The translations under genes were made by a program, and so were the position numbers. A stretch of DNA of 64,000 nucleotides from Paenibacillus pabuli (GTDB lineage Bacteria; Bacillota; Bacilli; Paenibacillales; Paenibacillaceae): positions 2,914,001-2,978,000 of the forward strand of contig NZ_CP073714.1 of NCBI RefSeq assembly GCF_023101145.1. Reading direction: 5' to 3'. The notes beneath the pieces are model-generated. The model was not told the origin of the DNA. It did no database searches and saw nothing but the letters and a program-made list of their open reading frames with translations. Of this stretch, positions 43,491 to 51,540 are shown piece after piece (the stretch's first letter is position 1; every line of letters begins with the position of its first letter).

Positions 43491-44621
43491 ATGAATCCAA
43501 AGTATAGCCCCATGTTTGAACAAGTTTCACTGCCAAGCGGCATTACGCTGAAAAACCGGATCGTGCTCGCTCCTATGACTCATATGTCATCGAATCCCGA
43601 TGGTACTGTTTCAGACGCTGAACTTGCTTATTATGCACGTCGTACCGGCGGCGCTGGTATGTCTGTTACAGCGGTAACTCATGTCACTCCGAATGGAATT
43701 GGTTTTCCGGCGCAATTTGGTAGTTATGACGACAGCTTTATTCCTGGTCTGAAACGTCTGGCCGATACCATTAAGCAGCAAGGTTCCAAAGCCGTACTGC
43801 AAATTTTCCATGCAGGTCGTCTCACACCAGAACAAGCGGTACCCGCAGGCCAAGTCGCAGCTCCAAGTGCTGTTGCCAGTGAGCGTCCGGGATCTCCTGT
43901 ACCAAGGGAGTTGTCTGATGACGAGATTACGTCCATTATTAAAGACTTTGGGGAAGCAACCCGCCGCGCCATTGAAGCTGGCTTCGACGGTGTTGAGATT
44001 CATGGTGCGAACGGTTATCTGATTCAGCAGTTCTTCTCTCCGCATTCCAACCGACGTGAAGATCGTTGGGGTGGAAGTATCGAGAAACGCCTCACATTCC
44101 CACTGGCTGTGGTGGATGAAGTCCAGAAGGCTGTAGCTGCACATACGAAACTGCCGTTTATCGTTGGATACCGTTTCTCACCAGAAGAGCCGGAAACACC
44201 GGGATTGACCATGGAAGAGACGTATGCACTGGTGGATGCGCTGAAAGATAAAAATCTGGATTACCTGCATGTATCCCTCAACGAGTTCTGGTCCAAACCA
44301 AGACGAGGTGAAGCAGATACGCGCTCCAGAATTGAATTTATCCTTGACCGTGTTGGTGGTAAAGTGCCTGTCATTGGCGTAGGTGCTATCCATACCGCAG
44401 ACGAGGCAGTCGAAGCTCTTCAAACGGGTGTGCCACTGCTTGCGATTGGCCGTGAGCTGATTATCGAACCTGACTGGGTTGAGAAAATTGAAAGCGGACG
44501 TGAGGCAGATATCGAGACGGTTCTCACCAAATCGGATCAGGAACGTCTGGTTATCCCTGACGGTCTGTGGAATGCAATTATTCACACTCCGGGCTGGTTC
44601 CCTATGGCTGACGATAAATAA
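43491..44621 (+). CDS. NADH:flavin oxidoreductase, Old Yellow Enzyme family
   Basis: A 376-residue FMN enzyme that reduces alkenes conjugated to carbonyl or nitro groups, or detoxifies quinones. LKNRIVLAPMTHMSSNPDGTVSD (about 18-40) is the FMN-binding start. The substrate-anion pair is replaced by the HGANGYLIQQFFSPHSNRREDRWGGS region (about 170-195), which is typical of the family. GVGAIHTADEAVEAL and LLAIGRELIIEPDW bind the FMN phosphate. The start follows AGGAGG. It resembles the YqiG-like subgroup. Promoter layout suggests repression by an electrophile sensor. Confidence 0.93.
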   Translation: MNPKYSPMFEQVSLPSGITLKNRIVLAPMTHMSSNPDGTVSDAELAYYARRTGGAGMSVTAVTHVTPNGIGFPAQFGSYDDSFIPGLKRLADTIKQQGSKAVLQIFHAGRLTPEQAVPAGQVAAPSAVASERPGSPVPRELSDDEITSIIKDFGEATRRAIEAGFDGVEIHGANGYLIQQFFSPHSNRREDRWGGSIEKRLTFPLAVVDEVQKAVAAHTKLPFIVGYRFSPEEPETPGLTMEETYALVDALKDKNLDYLHVSLNEFWSKPRRGEADTRSRIEFILDRVGGKVPVIGVGAIHTADEAVEALQTGVPLLAIGRELIIEPDWVEKIESGREADIETVLTKSDQERLVIPDGLWNAIIHTPGWFPMADDK

Positions 44622-44642
44622 GACACAATTTCATTCGAAATG

Positions 44643-44668
44643 GAGGGAGCGTATGCTCCCTCTTTTTT
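44643..44668 (+). terminator. Terminator after the Old Yellow Enzyme gene
   Basis: GAGGGAGC pairs perfectly with GCTCCCTC over GTAT, followed by six Ts. Confidence 0.92.
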
Positions 44669-44712
44669 GCACCTTCTGCGTCCTCGATGAAATTCTCCTT
44701 CCGGGGGCACTG

Positions 44713-44721
44713 TGGTATGAT
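44713..44721 (+). promoter_or_regulatory. Extended -10 promoter of the DeoR gene
   Basis: TGGTATGAT fits the TG-n-TATAAT class with one change. It lies about 50 bases before the start codon and has no clear -35. Confidence 0.4.
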
Positions 44722-44771
44722 GGGATGAACAGGATTCATCTTGGATAATCAACGGTTTGGAGTGAATGAAG

Positions 44772-45539
44772 ATGCTCGTGGCTGAACGTTATGAGAAAAT
44801 TGTGGAATGGGTGGATGCGCAGGGGAGCATGCGCGTAACAGAGCTTAGTGAGCGCTGCGGAGTGACGGAAGAGACGATTCGTCGTGATCTGGACAAGCTG
44901 GAGCAGGCGGGAAGGCTCAGACGTTCCCATGGCGGGGCTGTCAGCGTAAAATATAAAGAAGAGGGGCAGTCGGAAATCCCTTATCCAGAGCGGGCTGTAA
45001 CTCATGCGGAAGAGAAACGCAGAATAGCGGACGAAGCGGTGAAAATGGTTGAGCCTGGTGACCGGATCGCGCTGGATGCCAGTACAACGGCGTGGTTTAT
45101 GGCGGCAGGACTGCCAAACATACCACTCACCGTGTTGACCAACTCCATTAAGGTCGCAGCGGAGCTGAGTAACAAGGAACAGATCCGTGTAATCGCGACA
45201 GGTGGGCAGCTTGCTTCGAAATCCTTGTCTTTTGTAGGGCCGTTAGCTGAACGGTCGCTTGATGCTTATCATGTGGATAAAGTTTTCTTATCCTGCAAAG
45301 GTGTACATCTGACCAAGGGCATCAGTGAGTCGAATGAATTGCAGGCGCTGGTGAAGCAGAAGATGATCAGCATCGCCGATGAAGTTATTTTGCTGGCGGA
45401 TTCGAGCAAGTTTGGCGTGCAGGCTTTTACAAGAGTGGCGGAACTCAGCAGTGTGGCAAAAGTAATAACTGATCTGGGCTTAGAGGAAGAGCAGGTTAGC
45501 GCACTGAGTGAACAATCCATAACATGTGTGCGTGTCTAA
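44772..45539 (+). CDS. DeoR/GlpR family transcriptional regulator
   Basis: A 255-residue sugar-phosphate-responsive repressor. The N-terminal winged helix (1-55) has the DeoR signature MRVTELSERCGVTEETIRRDLDKLEQAGRL. Residues 75-235 are the DeoR sensor domain with LDASTTAWFMA, LTNSIKVAAEL and the SSKFG phosphate-binding loop. ATG 44772 is preferred over ATG 44766 because GGAGTG is then 7 bases away and the paralogue at 55716 starts at the same point. The paralogue is nearly identical in the DNA-binding helix. The local target is unclear; it lies before osmC-like and DUF2062 genes. Confidence 0.92.
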   Translation: MLVAERYEKIVEWVDAQGSMRVTELSERCGVTEETIRRDLDKLEQAGRLRRSHGGAVSVKYKEEGQSEIPYPERAVTHAEEKRRIADEAVKMVEPGDRIALDASTTAWFMAAGLPNIPLTVLTNSIKVAAELSNKEQIRVIATGGQLASKSLSFVGPLAERSLDAYHVDKVFLSCKGVHLTKGISESNELQALVKQKMISIADEVILLADSSKFGVQAFTRVAELSSVAKVITDLGLEEEQVSALSEQSITCVRV

Positions 45540-45558
45540 TTCGAAAGGAATGAATATA

Positions 45559-46017
45559 ATGAAACATCCTTTTCATCTGAAAGCTACTTGGAATGGTGGA
45601 CGTAACAGTGAAGGGCATATTGATGCAGGCGGGTTAAAAACAGTTATTTCAATACCACAGGAGATGGGCGGTCCGGGTACCGGTACCAATCCGGATGAAA
45701 TGCTGCTCGGTGCAGCGTCCACCTGTTATTTGATTACACTGGCAGCAATGCTGGAGCGATCGGATATTACACCGGATGAGCTGGCACTCGAATCCGAAGC
45801 GACGGTGGATGTTACCAATAACGTATTTACGTACGAACGGATCATACACAGACCTCGGATTGTGCTCAAAGCGGATGCATCTGAAGCTGATGTGACAAAG
45901 GCAGAGCGCCTGGCACATAAAGCAGAAGAGTCCTGCATGATCTCCAGAGCGGTAGCAGGTAATGTTGCCATTGAGACGCAGCCGGTGATTATAAAAGCAG
46001 GCGTTAACGTGGTGTGA
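45559..46017 (+). CDS. OsmC family thiol peroxidase
   Basis: A 152-residue protein of the OsmC/Ohr fold. TNPDEMLLGAASTCYLITLAAML (about 39-61) contains the first catalytic Cys (Cys53), and AHKAEESCMISRAV contains the second near residue 126. The pair reduces organic hydroperoxides. Homologues start as MKHPFHLKATW, and ATG 45559 with AAAGGA 9 bases upstream fits that. It begins 19 bases after the DeoR gene, probably in the same transcript. Confidence 0.93.
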   Translation: MKHPFHLKATWNGGRNSEGHIDAGGLKTVISIPQEMGGPGTGTNPDEMLLGAASTCYLITLAAMLERSDITPDELALESEATVDVTNNVFTYERIIHRPRIVLKADASEADVTKAERLAHKAEESCMISRAVAGNVAIETQPVIIKAGVNVV

Positions 46018-46075
46018 TATACTGAAGAATAGGCGGCTTGAGCCGTCATTTGTGTAAGATAAGGGGAAGTTGGGC

Positions 46076-46669
46076 ATGAACCTACAGAAAAGCAAAAACT
46101 CACGTTTTGCGCGTTTAACACGTGCTTTGAAGCTTAATTTTCTCAAATTGTTACGTGCTCCCGGCGGGGCACATAAAGTATCTACTGGATTTGCTTTGGG
46201 TTTTGGTCTGGAACTGATCGTCATTTCCACAGCATCCCTGGTTTATCTCGTATTCTATCCGATTGTACGTTTGTCCGGTGGTTCACTGCCAGCAGCTATT
46301 GTCGGTAATGTGATCGGCAAGCTAACCTTCCTGCCCATCATATTGATGCCGCTTGCCAAGCAAATTGGTTCCTGGATATTGCCGGCGCATAGTATGGGGC
46401 AGGGGCTTGTTCATGAGAGTGCCTTTATGGAGCTGTTCCGGGGCAACTGGTCCGCACTAAGTGAACTTTTGCTGGGTGGTCTGGATATTCTGGCAGGCAT
46501 GTCCGTCTTTGGAGTCATCTTAGGTGTGATATCTTATTTTGTCGTCAAGTTCTTCTATGTCAGAGCACTCAAACGCCGCTTTGAACGACGGTTGGAGAAA
46601 CGCAAGCAGGCAGCGATGTCGTCTCCAACTGCAGCTTCCGTGCTGATCAGGAAGACATCACAATCATAA
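46076..46669 (+). CDS. DUF2062 domain membrane protein
   Basis: A 197-residue protein with a DUF2062 domain (about 15-165). A basic N-terminal segment is followed by LLRAPGGAHKVSTGFALGFGLEL, several hydrophobic helices including a GNVIGKLTFLPIILMPLAKQIG motif, and a strongly basic C-terminal tail (RALKRRFERRLEKRKQ). Function is unknown in the family. ATG 46076 is chosen over TTG 46070 because AAGGGGAAG is then about 7 bases upstream. Its last 23 bases overlap the end of the convergent AEC transporter gene. Confidence 0.85.
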   Translation: MNLQKSKNSRFARLTRALKLNFLKLLRAPGGAHKVSTGFALGFGLELIVISTASLVYLVFYPIVRLSGGSLPAAIVGNVIGKLTFLPIILMPLAKQIGSWILPAHSMGQGLVHESAFMELFRGNWSALSELLLGGLDILAGMSVFGVILGVISYFVVKFFYVRALKRRFERRLEKRKQAAMSSPTAASVLIRKTSQS

Positions 46670-47576
46670 TCGGCAGTATAACCATCGATGCAGCGGTTGT
46701 CCACAGAATACAGCGGGACACAAACTGCGGAGATGCATTGAATTGCTCGGCCAAAATTACTGCGTTCACTGCGGTCGGCATGGACGCCAGGATGAGCAGC
46801 ACACTGAATAACGTTCCTTCAATTTGAAGTGCGGTCAGAATCAGATACGAGAGTATTGGCGCTGCGGCAAGGCGAACTACAAGTCCAGTCCAGAATGCTT
46901 TGCGGACGTTGGTTTTCCAAGGTTCCACTGAACCACGCGGTCTTAGCATCTGTGCACCGAGAATGGCCAGCACGACAGGGGAGTAACCTGCTGCGAGCAT
47001 GGAGATGCCTCCATCGAGTGCCACGGGCAAGCTCAGATTGGATGCACGCAGAATGATAGCTATTGCAGCAGCATAGATGGATGGCATACGGAAGACGGAC
47101 AGAATTGCATTTTTGATGGTGAACTCGGATCTGGCTGCGAAAAAGATTCCTACCATGTTGACAATGATCATCTGTCCGATGACATATACCGAGGCCTTAT
47201 CCAATCCAAGCTGTCCAAAGGCGAGTAATACAAGCGGGAGCCCATAATTCACGCAGTTCGTAAACGTGGAGACAAGGGTGAGACCCGCTTTTTCGCTTGC
47301 GCCAAGATGGAAAATACGGCTTAACAGTTCAGCCAGTGCCCATAGGGCAATTAAATTTATTATAGAAAACCAGAACGTACCCGTTACGTCTGTCCATGTA
47401 ATCTCGGCATGCAGCAGTGTATCAAAGATCAGCGCAGGGCTTAAAATATAGAGGGAGAAAGTCGAAAGTGGCCGGGTATCCCAATGTTTGAACCGTTTTA
47501 ACAAAATGCCTCCAATCACCGGAAGGGATATGGGCAGAAAAACATGATATAACGTGAGCAGAAATGAATTAAACAA
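46647..47576 (-). CDS. AEC family transporter (auxin efflux carrier type)
   Basis: A 309-residue membrane protein with ten predicted segments in two halves. NCVNYGLPLVLLAFG (about 110-125) and SMPTAVNAVILAEQFN (about 265-280) are the paired unwound motifs of the AEC/BASS fold. Bacterial members carry malate, malonate or other organic acids; the substrate here is not known. No ATG is available at the family N-terminus. The start is TTG 47576, with AAAGGA about 10 bases upstream. It overlaps the DUF2062 gene tail to tail. Confidence 0.88.
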   Translation of the reverse strand: MFNSFLLTLYHVFLPISLPVIGGILLKRFKHWDTRPLSTFSLYILSPALIFDTLLHAEITWTDVTGTFWFSIINLIALWALAELLSRIFHLGASEKAGLTLVSTFTNCVNYGLPLVLLAFGQLGLDKASVYVIGQMIIVNMVGIFFAARSEFTIKNAILSVFRMPSIYAAAIAIILRASNLSLPVALDGGISMLAAGYSPVVLAILGAQMLRPRGSVEPWKTNVRKAFWTGLVVRLAAAPILSYLILTALQIEGTLFSVLLILASMPTAVNAVILAEQFNASPQFVSRCILWTTAASMVILPIMIVMSS

Positions 47577-47790
47577 CTGAATTCAGTCCTTTCTGGATGA
47601 AAAACCTATTTTATCATAGCAGAAGTTGACCTTTGCCGGGAATGGATTCTGGTATGGTCTTACGCAGTGGGTGGTGTGGATGCCGCTTCTTTCATGGTTG
47701 CGCAGGGGCTGTGGATTGCTATTTTGATATGGCAGATTTATTATAGAAGAGGTGCAACCAGATTACATACACATAGAGGAGGAAACTGTA

Positions 47791-48873
47791 ATGAGTGAAT
47801 CAAAACGCTTGCTCGTATTGGTCGGCTCTTATGCCGAAGCGGAAAATGAGGGCATTTACGCATATGAATTGAATGAGGATACAGGTAACCTCTCCAAGCT
47901 TGACGGCATCTCGGGCGTGAAAAACCCAACGTTTGTAAATGTGGATGCTGAAGGTAACAAACTGTATGCGATCGGTGAAACAGTGTCTGCTGAAGGCAAT
48001 AAAATGTCTGAAGCTGTAGCTCTGAGCATTGATCCTTCTGCAGGAAAATTGTCTTTGTTGAATCGTCATGACTCCATTTCGGCTCCACCTTGTCATATCC
48101 AACGTGATCCTTCAGGACGTTATTTGATTCTCTCCAGCTACCACGGTGGTCTGGTGGGTCTGCAAGCCTTGACGGATAACGGTGAAGTTGGCGTGCTTCT
48201 GGATGAGAAGAAACATGAAGGCAAAGGTGCGCATCCTGAGCGTCAGGACAAGCCGCATGTGCATTCCGCGTTCTTCAGCCCGGATGGCAAATACATGATG
48301 GTACAGGATCTGGGTGCGGATAAAATCGCAATCTACTCCATTAATGCAGACAAGAATGAACTTGTACTGCACAGTGAAACCAAAACACATCCAGGTGCAG
48401 GACCTCGTCACCTTGCATTCCATCCGAATGGTCAATTCGCTTTTGTCATTAACGAAGTGGATTCCTCCATTACGTCTTTCCGTTATGATGCAGCAGCGGG
48501 TACATTGACAGAGGTTTCCACCGTGTCCACATTGCCTGACGGCTATGACGGCAGTGAAAACACAACAGCTGAAATCGCCCTATCCAACGATGGTCGTTTC
48601 GTGTACGGCTCGAACCGCGGGCATGACAGCATCGTGGTATTTGCAGTAGATGCTGAAACAGGACATTTGACACTGGTTGAGCATGTATCTGCTGAGGGTG
48701 AACACCCACGTCACTTTGCATTGACTCCGAATGGCAAACTGCTGATTGCAGCTAACCGCGATACCAACAATATCGTTTCCTTTACAGTAGATCAGGAGAG
48801 CGGACGTCTGAAATACACAGGTCACAGCACAGGTGTATCCAAGCCGGTATGCGTGAAGCCTGTTTATCTGTAA
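47791..48873 (+). CDS. Lactonase family protein (6-phosphogluconolactonase-like beta-propeller)
   Basis: A 360-residue seven-bladed beta-propeller of the Pgl/YbhE type. Repeated blade patterns are visible (PSGRYLILSSYHGG, PDGKYMMVQDLGADKI, PNGQFAFVINEVDSSI, DGRFVYGSNRGHDSIVVF, PNGKLLIAANRDTNNIVSF). The family includes cytoplasmic 6-phosphogluconolactonases of the pentose phosphate pathway, but several members act on other lactones. ATG 47791 is chosen because GAGGAGGAAA lies upstream. It is a single gene with a very strong terminator. Confidence 0.9.
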   Translation: MSESKRLLVLVGSYAEAENEGIYAYELNEDTGNLSKLDGISGVKNPTFVNVDAEGNKLYAIGETVSAEGNKMSEAVALSIDPSAGKLSLLNRHDSISAPPCHIQRDPSGRYLILSSYHGGLVGLQALTDNGEVGVLLDEKKHEGKGAHPERQDKPHVHSAFFSPDGKYMMVQDLGADKIAIYSINADKNELVLHSETKTHPGAGPRHLAFHPNGQFAFVINEVDSSITSFRYDAAAGTLTEVSTVSTLPDGYDGSENTTAEIALSNDGRFVYGSNRGHDSIVVFAVDAETGHLTLVEHVSAEGEHPRHFALTPNGKLLIAANRDTNNIVSFTVDQESGRLKYTGHSTGVSKPVCVKPVYL

Positions 48874-48956
48874 ATTCTAGATTGGAATGAAAAACCGAGA
48901 TGTTTGAATAAGGTACAGGGGTCAATATGAATGATCTTTTTGACCTGGAACTTTGG

Positions 48957-49002
48957 AAAGACTCTGCCCTTGCTTTGTGGCAGAGTCTTTTTTTTTTTTT
49001 TT
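48957..49002 (+). terminator. Very strong terminator after the lactonase gene
   Basis: AAAGACTCTGCC pairs perfectly with GGCAGAGTCTTT, and the T run extends to about 15 bases. Confidence 0.95.
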
Positions 49003-49293
49003 GATGAGAAAAAGCATAGGAATTTACCTGCCATACCTCATGTGGGGGGTTGAATAATAACTCGATTTAAAGATATCGATTCATATAACAATGTAAAATG
49101 ATCAATAGTATCGTGCAGGTAACTACCTGACTTCAAAGTGCGTACTTCCTGAACAGAAAGTCAGGGTCTACAATGAATGAGCAGCCAAAACAAACACTGC
49201 ATGCATCTGAACAGAAGAAATGGTACAGGCTAAATATCTGATTATTTTTGTACAGGAACAACTCATATTTGAACAACAAAGGAGAAATAAATG
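49003..49293 (+). promoter_or_regulatory. Control region of hxlAB
   Basis: About 290 bases without a supported gene. CAGGTAACTACCTG (49116-49129) is palindromic except for its centre. Its right arm overlaps CCTGACTT (49126-49133), which pairs with AAGTCAGG (49158-49165). A further TACCTG lies at 49025-49030. TCGAT/ATCGA flank 49062-49079. These are candidate HxlR operator or leader-RNA elements. I cannot assign the promoter boxes. Confidence 0.45.
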
Positions 49294-49926
49294 ATGAAAT
49301 TGCAATTGGCACTCGACTTGGTAAACATCCCTGAAGGTATCGCACTTGTTAAAGAGGTTGAACAATATATTGATATCGTTGAGATTGGTACGCCAATCGT
49401 TATTAATGAAGGTTTGCACGCGGTAAAAGCGATGAAAGAAGCATTCCCTAATCTGCAAGTTCTTGCAGACCTTAAAATTATGGACGCTGGTGGTTACGAA
49501 ATCATGAAAGCAGCTGAAGCTGGTGCGGATCTGATCACTGTGCTTGGGGCAACCAATGATAGTACGATCAAAGGTGCAGTAGCAGAAGCGAAGAAACAAA
49601 ACAAACAAGTTCTTGTGGACATGATCAACGTGCCTAACCTTGAACAGCGTGCTCGTGAAGTTGATTCGCTTGGCGTAGATTACATCTGTGTACACACAGG
49701 TTATGACCTGCAAGCTGAAGGACAGAGCCCGTTTGAAGATCTGCAAACGATCAAACAAGCCGTAAAACATGCAAAAACAGCTGTAGCTGGTGGCATCAAG
49801 CTGGAAACATTGCCAGAAGTAATCAAGGCACAACCGGATCTGGTCATCGTGGGTGGCGGTATTACGGGCCAAGCAGACAAAGCCAAAGTAGCAGCCGAGA
49901 TGCAGCGTCTGGTTCAACAAGGGTAA
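49294..49926 (+). CDS. hxlA: 3-Hexulose-6-phosphate synthase
   Basis: A 210-residue TIM-barrel enzyme of the orotidine-5'-phosphate decarboxylase superfamily. It joins formaldehyde to ribulose 5-phosphate. The catalytic metal and substrate residues are in LQLALDLV (Asp8), VEIGTP (31-36) and LADLKIMDAGG (the DxKxxD signature, about 57-67), and VAGGIK and GGGITG bind phosphate. Two ATGs are possible; the second (49294) matches homologues and puts AAAGGAG 9 bases away. It is coupled to hxlB 4 bases downstream. In Bacillus the pair detoxifies formaldehyde by the ribulose monophosphate pathway. Confidence 0.95.
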   Translation: MKLQLALDLVNIPEGIALVKEVEQYIDIVEIGTPIVINEGLHAVKAMKEAFPNLQVLADLKIMDAGGYEIMKAAEAGADLITVLGATNDSTIKGAVAEAKKQNKQVLVDMINVPNLEQRAREVDSLGVDYICVHTGYDLQAEGQSPFEDLQTIKQAVKHAKTAVAGGIKLETLPEVIKAQPDLVIVGGGITGQADKAKVAAEMQRLVQQG

Positions 49927-49930
49927 TGGG

Positions 49931-50494
49931 ATGAGCAGCCGACAATATGCAGCTGACATCTTGCAGGAGCTGGAACTTACGCTAAGCCAGATCGACGACT
50001 CGGAGATGCAGGCCATGGCGGAACATATTCTGGCTGCCGAACAGGTTTTTGTGGCAGGCGCAGGCCGGTCCGGTCTGATGGGAAAGGCTTTTGCCATGAG
50101 ATTGATGCAGATGGGGCTTCGGGTATATGTAGTGGGAGAGACGGTTACGCCGGGGATCAGTCCGAAGGACTTTCTCTTGTTATGCTCCGGCTCAGGAGAG
50201 ACAGGTAGTCTGACAGCGATGGCCCAGAAGGCGGGTAAAGCAGGTGCTCCTGTGGGTCTAATCACTATTAAACCAGAGTCCACCATCGGACAGCTGTCAA
50301 ATACCGTGGTTCGTCTTCAGGCCTCCGCCAAAGAGGATACGGCGACCGCCGGAGCGTCCGTGACCATTCAGCCGATGGGCTCCCTGTTCGAACAGGCGCT
50401 GCTGTTGAGCATGGATGCACTGGTGCTCACCATGATGGACATGAAGAGTATGACCGGAGCAGACATGTTTGGACGTCACGCCAACCTGGAGTAG
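49931..50494 (+). CDS. hxlB: 6-Phospho-3-hexuloisomerase
   Basis: A 187-residue SIS-domain isomerase that converts the hexulose 6-phosphate made by HxlA into fructose 6-phosphate. FVAGAGRSGLMGKAFAMRLMQMG (about 40-62) binds the sugar phosphate, SGSGETGSLTAMAQKA (about 88-103) is the SIS loop, and the C-terminus ALVLTMMDMKSMTGADMFGRHANLE is typical of PHI proteins. It follows hxlA by 4 bases with an AAGGGT site. Together they fix formaldehyde into central metabolism. Confidence 0.95.
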   Translation: MSSRQYAADILQELELTLSQIDDSEMQAMAEHILAAEQVFVAGAGRSGLMGKAFAMRLMQMGLRVYVVGETVTPGISPKDFLLLCSGSGETGSLTAMAQKAGKAGAPVGLITIKPESTIGQLSNTVVRLQASAKEDTATAGASVTIQPMGSLFEQALLLSMDALVLTMMDMKSMTGADMFGRHANLE

Positions 50495-50531
50495 TCCATT
50501 TGTCATAGACTTCATGAAATAGAATAGATAC

Positions 50532-50573
50532 AAGACCGGAATTCCCTAAAAAAAGTGGGAGTTCCGGTCTTTT
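50532..50573 (+). terminator. Terminator after hxlB
   Basis: AAGACCGGAA pairs with TTCCGGTCTT, with an inner TCCC/GGGA stem, followed by Ts. It separates hxlAB from the regulator gene. Confidence 0.9.
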
Positions 50574-50778
50574 CTGCTATCGTTGTCTGTAGTTTGATTC
50601 GGGTCTGCTTAACATCAGGGTTGTACTGTAGTAGAATGTATACAAGCTGTATCGAACCAATGAACCTGTTATATGATACAAGGGAGCGGCAAGTTCTCCT
50701 GTTGCGGAGTATTTTTGTGATATGCGAAATGCATTTTGGCGATAGAAGATTGAATGGAAGAAAAGGGGGCTCGGAGCC

Positions 50779-51138
50779 ATGGCAGCCGAAGTCAAAGAAC
50801 GGATCAACCTGAAAGAGATCAATTGTGAGAAAGAACTGACTCTTGCTGTTATTGGCGGCAAATGGAAACTGATTATTTTATGGCATCTGGGTCTGGAAGG
50901 CACCAAACGTTTCAGTGAATTGAAGCGATTGATTCCTCATATTACCCAAAAGATGCTGACCAACCAGCTGCGTGAACTGGAGGAAGACAAGCTAATTGAG
51001 CGCAAGGTGTATGCAGAAGTACCTCCTCGTGTGGAATATACGTTGACGGATCACGGACAGAGTCTGATGCCCGTGCTGCATGCGATGTATAACTGGGGTA
51101 AAAACTATGGTGAAAACGTAATTTGGAAATCAGAATAA
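50779..51138 (+). CDS. HxlR family transcriptional regulator
   Basis: A 119-residue winged-helix regulator. The core [43 protein letters not shown] is the HxlR DNA-binding domain. A cysteine at residue 16 (INCEKEL) occupies the position that senses electrophiles, including formaldehyde, in the family. The wing [21 protein letters not shown] is complete. It lies 284 bases after hxlB behind a terminator, and unlike B. subtilis hxlR it is on the same strand and downstream. It is the natural candidate regulator of hxlAB, and possibly of the nitroreductase and Old Yellow Enzyme genes. Confidence 0.9.
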   Translation: MAAEVKERINLKEINCEKELTLAVIGGKWKLIILWHLGLEGTKRFSELKRLIPHITQKMLTNQLRELEEDKLIERKVYAEVPPRVEYTLTDHGQSLMPVLHAMYNWGKNYGENVIWKSE

Positions 51139-51153
51139 ATTTAAGTTAAAACG

Positions 51154-51195
51154 AACCGCCGTATAATGGATACTTCCATTATACGGCGGTTTTTC
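51154..51195 (+). terminator. Terminator with a perfect 17-base stem
   Basis: 51154-51170 and 51175-51191 are exact reverse complements (AACCGCC...GGCGGTT) over a TACT loop, followed by Ts. Confidence 0.95.
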
Positions 51196-51240
51196 TTTCC
51201 CCTAATTCACTAACAGTTTAACAATAGTTTTCTTGAAACG

Positions 51241-51420
51241 TAGAAGGCAGAAATAGCCTGAAGAAGCGAAGCGTTCGCCTAAAAGCTTTCTGAAAGAAAG
51301 CTGCATCGGAAGCATATGCTTATCCCCGGATTTCCCCTTTAGAAAAGGGATCAAAAAATCTGGGGATTACAGCGATCGGAAGGTTATTCTGCCGGCGGAG
51401 TGACGCGAGCAAACTAAATT
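51241..51420. other. Structured intergenic element before pepF
   Basis: There are several hairpins in a row. GCGAA/TTCGC lies near 51266-51278, and AGCTTTCT/AGAAAGCT at 51284-51302 is perfect with a 3-base loop. A large stem follows at about 51321-51366, ATCCCCGGATTT with AAATCTGGGGAT, which holds an inner CCCTTT/AAAGGG. No reading frame supports a gene. It may be a dispersed repeat or a structured leader of the pepF mRNA. Confidence 0.5.
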
Positions 51421-51540
51421 TTTCAACTTGGTTGTGAATCACTTGAACCAAAAGTCTCATTTCAGGATATGTCAGGTATAAATGCTCTGAATATGATACG
51501 ATGAGAGATATTGGAAATGCGAGGAGGATGACACATAACG

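Noticed and set aside
49168..50286. Open frame of 372 codons on the minus strand across hxlA and hxlB
   Set aside because: It is antisense to two enzymes with full motifs, has no ribosome site, and its translation is rich in Ser and Cys without any domain.
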